A stretch of DNA of 38,501 nt from assembly GCA_900553815.1 (NCBI GenBank), contig USEY01000031.1, positions 1 to 38,501 on the forward strand, read 5' to 3'. This DNA comes from an uncultured Bacteroides sp. GTDB lineage: Bacteria; Bacteroidota; Bacteroidia; Bacteroidales; Bacteroidaceae. Position numbers and translations under genes: made by a program. Positions 33,677 through 38,501 of the stretch are shown piece after piece. The notes beneath the pieces are model-generated. The model ran no database searches, was not told the DNA's origin, and saw only the letters and a program-made list of their open reading frames with translations. Position 1 is the stretch's first letter. Each line of letters starts with the position of its first letter.

Positions 33677-34231
33677 ATGGCAACAAGAATCAGATTGCAA
33701 AGACATGGTCGCAAAGGTTACGCCTTCTACTCCATCGTCATTGCCAATGAGAAAGCACCACGAGATGGTAAGTTTATTGAGAAGATTGGTACTTACAATC
33801 CTAACACCAATCCTGCCACAGTAGATTTGAAATTTGACCGCGCACTTGACTGGGTTATGAAAGGTGCACAACCTACTGACACTGTTCGTAACATCCTGTC
33901 ACGCGAAGGTGTGTACATGAAGAAGCACCTGCTGGGCGGTGTAGCAAAAGGCGCATTTGGCGAAGCTGAAGCTGAAGCTAAATTCGAAGCATGGAAGAAC
34001 AACAAGCAGAACGGTCTTGCTGCTCTGAAGGCTAAAGACGAAGAAACAAAGCGCAACGAAGCTAAGGCACGTCTTGAAGCAGAAAAGAAAATCAATGAAG
34101 TAAAAGCAAAAGCATTGGCTGAGAAGAAAGCCGCTGAAGAAGCAGCAAAAGCTGCTGAAGAGGCTGCCAAAGCAGAAGCTGAAGCACCCGCTGCCGAAGA
34201 GGCTCCGGCTACTGAAGCTGCCGCTGAATAA
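33677..34231 (+). CDS. rpsP: 30S ribosomal protein S16 with long C-terminal tail
   Basis: Small-subunit protein needed for 30S assembly. Residues about 1-80 are the conserved S16 fold ([79 protein letters not shown]). A tail of about 100 residues follows, first helical and basic, then a Lys/Glu/Ala-rich repeat ([33 protein letters not shown]). Long S16 tails are common in Bacteroidetes, so at 184 aa this is not unusual for the phylum. The gene is alone, with its own promoter and terminator. Confidence 0.97.
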   Translation: MATRIRLQRHGRKGYAFYSIVIANEKAPRDGKFIEKIGTYNPNTNPATVDLKFDRALDWVMKGAQPTDTVRNILSREGVYMKKHLLGGVAKGAFGEAEAEAKFEAWKNNKQNGLAALKAKDEETKRNEAKARLEAEKKINEVKAKALAEKKAAEEAAKAAEEAAKAEAEAPAAEEAPATEAAAE

Positions 34232-34272
34232 TTTATTCGGCGCATCTTGTTTTTATGGGTTAAACTATTACA

Positions 34273-34305
34273 AAGGCTACTTTCATACGAAGGTAGCCTT
34301 TTTTC
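34273..34305 (+). terminator. rpsP terminator
   Basis: AAGGCTAC / GTAGCCTT stem (34273-34280 / 34293-34300), extended by TTC/GAA, followed by a T-run, 41 nt past the stop. Confidence 0.9.
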
Positions 34306-34425
34306 TTTTCCTGACGATTTTCATCGAACCTCCCTTTCTTCCCCCCTTATCTTCCTCTGACTTCCCCATATCGTGTAACAAAAGGCTCCCTAAAGCTATG
34401 TATTCAAACGAAATCAGGTCAAAAA

Positions 34426-34456
34426 TTTCTTTCTTCTAAGCTTTTTTATAACTTTG
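34426..34456 (+). promoter_or_regulatory. promoter of the M16 protease gene
   Basis: TAACTTTG (34449-34456) matches TAnnTTTG; TTTC (34426-34429) lies 19 bp upstream, one base off TTTG. The predicted start leaves a leader near 55 nt. Confidence 0.55.
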
Positions 34457-34518
34457 ATGTGATTTTTCCTTAAATATGTATACTGATAGAGAGATATATT
34501 AAAAAAATTCCTTTTGTT

Positions 34519-37422
34519 ATGAAACACTTAAAGCTTTATGCCGCACTGCTGCTTATATTAGCAGTTTCTGCCATTCCCGTCTATGGACAAGGTTTGAAAG
34601 CCTTCAAGCTTAAAAACGGACTTTCCGTATATATATGGGAAGACAATTCTAAATCTGATGTATTCGGATTGGTTGGTGTCAGAGTAGGTTCCATCAACGA
34701 CCCTACAGAATATACCGGACTGGCCCACTATCTGGAACATGTCATGTTCAAGGGTACCGACAAAATCGGTGCACTCAACTGGCAGGAAGAAAAGCCCATC
34801 TATGAAGAAATAATCAAGAAATATGATGAGATGGCCAACGAAAGCGACCCCGTACGCAAAAAGGCCATCAGCCAGGAAATCAACGAACTGACCATTAAAG
34901 CCGGACAGATAGCCGTTCCTAATGAATATTCCGACCTGATGGAAAGTATGGGAGCCAAAGGTGTGAATGCCGGAACTCATTATGACTGGACTTTCTACCA
35001 TTGTTCTTTCCCCGCTTATCAGATAAACAAATGGCTGGAAATTTCCTCACAAAGATTCATCAACCCCGTATTCCGCTCTTTCCAGGCCGAGCTGGAAAAC
35101 GTTTATGAAGAATACAACCGTGCACAAGACAACCAAGGCTCCGCCATCCAACAGTTTGTCATGAGCAAGGCTTTTGAAGGACATCCCTATTCACGTCCCA
35201 TCATCGGCCTGCCCGACCACCTGAAGAATCCACGTCTGAGTCGCCTTATTGACTTCTACAACCAATGGTATGTACCCGAAAACATGGTACTGGTATTGGT
35301 AGGAAACATCAATGCCCAACAAATCAGCGGACGCATTGCCGCTTCCTTTGGCCGACTCCCCAAAAAACAAATACCTGCCCGCAACAGTTATCCCGACCTG
35401 CAAATCGAAGGCCGCAAACAATATAGTGCAAAAATCGGATTCTATCCGCAAGTCACCATGGTGTTCCAGGGAGTAAAAGCCGGACATCCCGACGAGGAAG
35501 CGCTCAACATAGCCCTCTCATTACTGAGCAACAGCAGCCAGACCGGAACACTTGACAAGCTTGTACTGAACGGAGAACTGACCAGCGCGGGTGCCTACCC
35601 CATGACTTTCCGCGAGCAAGGAAGAGCTATCATTGCAGCCATTCCCTTGTACGATGAAAACCAGCGACGCTTCGAGTCAAACAAAAGTGTAGAGAAAAAG
35701 GCCATTAAGGCCATCCAGCAAATTGCCAACGGTGAGTTTGAGGACTGGAAGATTGATGCCATCAAAGCCGAACTCTGCCGCCAGTTCGATCTCAGCATGG
35801 AGTCCAACGAGGACAAAGCCATGATTCTGATGAATGCCTTCTACAACGAACAAGACTTGGGCGAGATACTTAACTACAAAGACAAAATCATGTCCATCAC
35901 CAACGATGACATCAAACGCGTAGCACGCCAATACTTGTCCAACAACTACCTGGCACTTTATGTAGAGAAAGGCAAACCCGAAGATAATGGCAAGATTGAG
36001 AAACCCGGTTATAAACCAATAGAGGCACCTACCGGCAAACAATCACTCTATGCCACACAATTCAAGACCATGCCCATTGGCAAAGTAGAAGAAAAATTCA
36101 TAGACTTCAGCAACGTTCAAATCAAGTCACTCAACGAGCGTTCCAAGATATACTATACACCCAACACAGAAAACAATGTCTTCCAGTTGGTACTTCAATA
36201 CGGTGCAGGTACCCGCGAGTTCCCCAAACTGGAGATTGCCGCATCACTGATGAACAATGCCGGCGTAATGGGAGCATACGAACCTCAGCAACTGAAGGAA
36301 GAACTGAGTAAACTGAATGCCACCTGCCACGTATCAGCCCAAAGCGATTATCTCAATATCATTATTGAAGGATATGAGGAAACCCTGCCACAGGTATGTC
36401 AACTACTGTCAAGACAAATCCTCATGCCCAAGCTCGACGACAAACAGCTGACTCGACTCAAAGGTTCTGAGCTGGGTATGCGCCAGCAACGCAAAGAGAA
36501 TGTCAGCATCCTGGCCGATGCTCTCCGCCAGTATATTTTCTATGGGGAGAAATCGGACTACATCAACGAGCTGACCGACAAAGAACTCTACGAATTGCAG
36601 ATATCTGAGCTGACTGGCGACATCAACCGTGCAGCCAACTACGAAGCGAAAATATTCTATACCGGAACCTTACCCTTCGACCAGGTTTACTCCATCCTGA
36701 GCACCAACCTGCCCTTGGTAGCCAACGAACGCCCGTCCACATCGCCACAGGCCAAACCTATGATACCCGTCGCAGAGAATACCATCTACTTCCTGCCCAA
36801 CAGCGATGCCGAACAGGCACAAATCTACTTCTACGTGCCCATGGATGCCTATGACAAGAAAGACGACGTGTTCCGCAACGCATTCAACCAATATTTCGGC
36901 CTCGACTTCACCGGACTGGTAATGAACGAAATCAGAGAGAAGCGCTCCATGGCCTATACCGCCTATGCCTATGCAGCTGGCCAAGGCATCACCGGTAGTG
37001 CCGGATTCCTTAACGGCTACATCGGAACCCAAAACGACAAGGCCAACGATGCCATCGATGTCTTCATGTCGCTCCTCACCGATATGCCACAAAATCCCGA
37101 GCGCATCGACAACATCAAGAGCTACCTCCGCCAGGCAGCCTTGACCGACCATCCTGATTTCAGACAAAAAGCGCCCTACCTTGTCAGCTTGGGCTATAGA
37201 GGATACAGCGATGACCCGGCTAAAGAAAATCTGGCCAAGATTGATGCGCTGACCTTCGACGATATTGTAAACTACTACAAACAGCACATACAAGGAAAGC
37301 CCTATTGCATAGGTATCATGGGCAACCCGAAAATGATTGACCTTGACAAATTGGCCAAGTATGGTAAAATAGTGAAGTTGAGCGATAAAAAGCTATTCAA
37401 CAGCAAAGACTCATTCTTCTAA
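34519..37422 (+). CDS. exported M16 (insulinase/pitrilysin) family metallopeptidase
   Basis: A 967-aa zinc peptidase with a signal peptide (MKHLKLYAALLLILAVSAIPVYGQ). The first half holds the inverted zinc motif HYLEH (His70, Glu73, His74) in GLAHYLEHVMFKGTDK, and a downstream ELENVYEEYNR that supplies the third ligand. The second half (from about 520; IKSLNERSKIYYTPNTENNVFQLVLQYGAG) repeats the M16 fold without HxxEH, as in two-domain M16 enzymes. The last part contains an R/Y-type region (EIREKRSMAYTAYAYAAGQG). It probably acts in the periplasm on peptides. It stands alone between its own promoter and a strong terminator. Confidence 0.92.
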   Translation: MKHLKLYAALLLILAVSAIPVYGQGLKAFKLKNGLSVYIWEDNSKSDVFGLVGVRVGSINDPTEYTGLAHYLEHVMFKGTDKIGALNWQEEKPIYEEIIKKYDEMANESDPVRKKAISQEINELTIKAGQIAVPNEYSDLMESMGAKGVNAGTHYDWTFYHCSFPAYQINKWLEISSQRFINPVFRSFQAELENVYEEYNRAQDNQGSAIQQFVMSKAFEGHPYSRPIIGLPDHLKNPRLSRLIDFYNQWYVPENMVLVLVGNINAQQISGRIAASFGRLPKKQIPARNSYPDLQIEGRKQYSAKIGFYPQVTMVFQGVKAGHPDEEALNIALSLLSNSSQTGTLDKLVLNGELTSAGAYPMTFREQGRAIIAAIPLYDENQRRFESNKSVEKKAIKAIQQIANGEFEDWKIDAIKAELCRQFDLSMESNEDKAMILMNAFYNEQDLGEILNYKDKIMSITNDDIKRVARQYLSNNYLALYVEKGKPEDNGKIEKPGYKPIEAPTGKQSLYATQFKTMPIGKVEEKFIDFSNVQIKSLNERSKIYYTPNTENNVFQLVLQYGAGTREFPKLEIAASLMNNAGVMGAYEPQQLKEELSKLNATCHVSAQSDYLNIIIEGYEETLPQVCQLLSRQILMPKLDDKQLTRLKGSELGMRQQRKENVSILADALRQYIFYGEKSDYINELTDKELYELQISELTGDINRAANYEAKIFYTGTLPFDQVYSILSTNLPLVANERPSTSPQAKPMIPVAENTIYFLPNSDAEQAQIYFYVPMDAYDKKDDVFRNAFNQYFGLDFTGLVMNEIREKRSMAYTAYAYAAGQGITGSAGFLNGYIGTQNDKANDAIDVFMSLLTDMPQNPERIDNIKSYLRQAALTDHPDFRQKAPYLVSLGYRGYSDDPAKENLAKIDALTFDDIVNYYKQHIQGKPYCIGIMGNPKMIDLDKLAKYGKIVKLSDKKLFNSKDSFF

Positions 37423-37443
37423 ACAATACAAAATCCATTGACT

Positions 37444-37486
37444 AAAAAGTCCGCCTCTTTTCATGAAACTGAGGCGGACTTTTTTG
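37444..37486. terminator. bidirectional terminator between M16 gene and VapE-like gene
   Basis: AAAAAGTCCGCCTC (37444-37457) pairs perfectly with GAGGCGGACTTTTT (37471-37484), with a 13-nt loop. The A-run and T-run flank the GC stem, so it can work in both directions between convergent genes. Confidence 0.88.
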
Positions 37487-37568
37487 TTACACACCTGTTT
37501 CAACTTTTCAACAACCTGACTTGCAAGAATTAAAGGAAGCAGAAAGAAATTACATTTACCGCTCACCA

Positions 37569-38501
37569 CTAACCGTTAACCGCTGCCATCCAGTACCCGT
37601 TCCCATACCTCGTATGCACCCTTCTGCCCGTCTGTGCCAGCAGACGGCTGAAGGCCATGCACGAATAACCCGCCATGACTGCCCGATTCTTCTGCTTCAA
37701 AGTAGCGTAGATGTCGGCTGCCGACATCAGGCGTGCGCCCTGTTCGTTAGGCTCAGCAAAGCGGAAGCACGACTCCAGCACTTCTTCGGCAGGAATAGTT
37801 CGATAGAAGGCACGGTTGTGCTGCTGTATTTCGGCCTCTTCCTGCTTGTTGAACCAGCAACGATCTCCACCGGCCAATTCTTCTTTCAACTGGGCATACA
37901 GCTGCGCATGGTCAACGGGTGTGGTGCAGTCAATCTGTTTCTCCACTTCAATACAGATAAAACGTCGGCTGCCCGAGGCGTCCACCAACAGGTCTTTCCG
38001 GTTCGCTGTACCGATGAACGAAGCAATACGTGGCAACGGCTCTGTACTACGCTTATAAGCACGGCGTATATGCAGACTCTCCATCTGCATCAGGTTCTTC
38101 AGCAATGGCATACGGGTAGCAGGCAGGCGGTCGAACTCATCCAGGTTGATAAGGCCATACGATGCCAGTTTGTTTTCTGCCGATGTGATATTGGTCAGGT
38201 CGAAGCTTTCAGTAAAGTAGGTACGCAGTTTCTTGGGCAGCAACATACGGCAGAAAGTAGACTTGCCCATGCCCTGCACGGTGCTGACCAACAAGGGAGC
38301 GACACTGTTGGCGCGTTGTTCCTGTTCGTTGTTGTTCATCCACTGAGCAGTGACGCCCAGCATCCAGCGGTGGAAAGAACGGACCCACAAATCGTTGTCA
38401 GATACACGCCTTGCCAGTTCTTTTACACGGTCTTTGCCGTCCCAGCGGGGCAAGTGCTCAAAGTAATCGGTAAACGGATGATAGGCAGGGGCGTGTTCGG
38501 A
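37569..38501 (-). CDS. VapE-like (virulence-associated E) P-loop ATPase, 5' end outside window
   Basis: The frame is open to the right edge of the window (SEHAPAYHPFTDYFEH before LPRWDGKDRV), so the start lies beyond; the TTG at 38453 is only an internal Leu codon. Motifs: PRWDGKDRVKELA, Walker A VQGMGKST (about 38257-38281), Walker B LINLDEFDRLP, and the sensor ASFIGTANRKDLL with DASGSRRFICIEV. This is the VapE / SF3-like helicase fold often found with a primase in phage, islands and mobilizable elements, and also as stand-alone Bacteroides genes. The C-terminal part (LMSAADIYATLKQKNRAVMAGYSCMAFSRLL) resembles a winged-helix region. It may mark another accessory region to the right. Confidence 0.85.
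   Translation of the reverse strand, partial: SEHAPAYHPFTDYFEHLPRWDGKDRVKELARRVSDNDLWVRSFHRWMLGVTAQWMNNNEQEQRANSVAPLLVSTVQGMGKSTFCRMLLPKKLRTYFTESFDLTNITSAENKLASYGLINLDEFDRLPATRMPLLKNLMQMESLHIRRAYKRSTEPLPRIASFIGTANRKDLLVDASGSRRFICIEVEKQIDCTTPVDHAQLYAQLKEELAGGDRCWFNKQEEAEIQQHNRAFYRTIPAEEVLESCFRFAEPNEQGARLMSAADIYATLKQKNRAVMAGYSCMAFSRLLAQTGRRVHTRYGNGYWMAAVNG

Overview
The window looks like the chromosome of a gut Bacteroidales species, most likely Phocaeicola or Bacteroides. The support is an S16 ribosomal protein with a long acidic/alanine-rich tail, several Bacteroides-type promoters (-33 TTTG, -7 TAnnTTTG), few Shine-Dalgarno sites, a DUF4369/TlpA lipoprotein, an anaerobic NrdDG pair and an L-serine ammonia-lyase. 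Species was assigned by recognition only, without a search.

Left end (1-5.5 kb): accessory, probably mobile DNA. It holds the 3' part of a Mob/Pre-type relaxase. Next comes a leftward four-gene operon, read as metallo-beta-lactamase-fold hydrolase > cupin > DUF5131-type radical SAM protein > SPL-type radical SAM protein. The last two gene junctions overlap as ATGA. A divergent AraC-family regulator follows. The region ends at the 3' end of a tRNA-Ser(UGA) gene, a usual integration site.

Middle (5.7-25.4 kb): core genes, nearly all rightward. These are mutS2, L-serine ammonia-lyase, sbcD-sbcC, a leftward secreted amidase, O-acetylhomoserine sulfhydrylase, a TlpA-like lipoprotein, nrdD-nrdG, a tandem AAA+ ATPase and a DUF1847 protein.

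Right (25.4-33.3 kb): a leftward run. In transcription order it is DUF362/ferredoxin protein, ECF S component, patatin, GH13 amylase, purT, zinc alcohol dehydrogenase and flavin reductase. After this come rightward rpsP and an M16 protease. The window closes with the 3' part of a leftward VapE-like ATPase, which may be the edge of another accessory region.

The most unusual signal is between genes. Six intergenic stretches (about 9.6, 14.6, 18.8, 24.5, 31.5 and 33.5 kb) carry arrays of different sequence that share a period of exactly 22 bp. Each contains dyad symmetry, either palindromic units or one inverted unit that makes a strong hairpin. The 24.5 and 33.5 kb arrays are clearly two copies of one dispersed element. 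Several genes also have folded 5' leaders (metY, the AAA+ gene, the alcohol dehydrogenase, rpsP). The AAA+ leader is about 310 nt and is closed by a 16-bp long-range stem.
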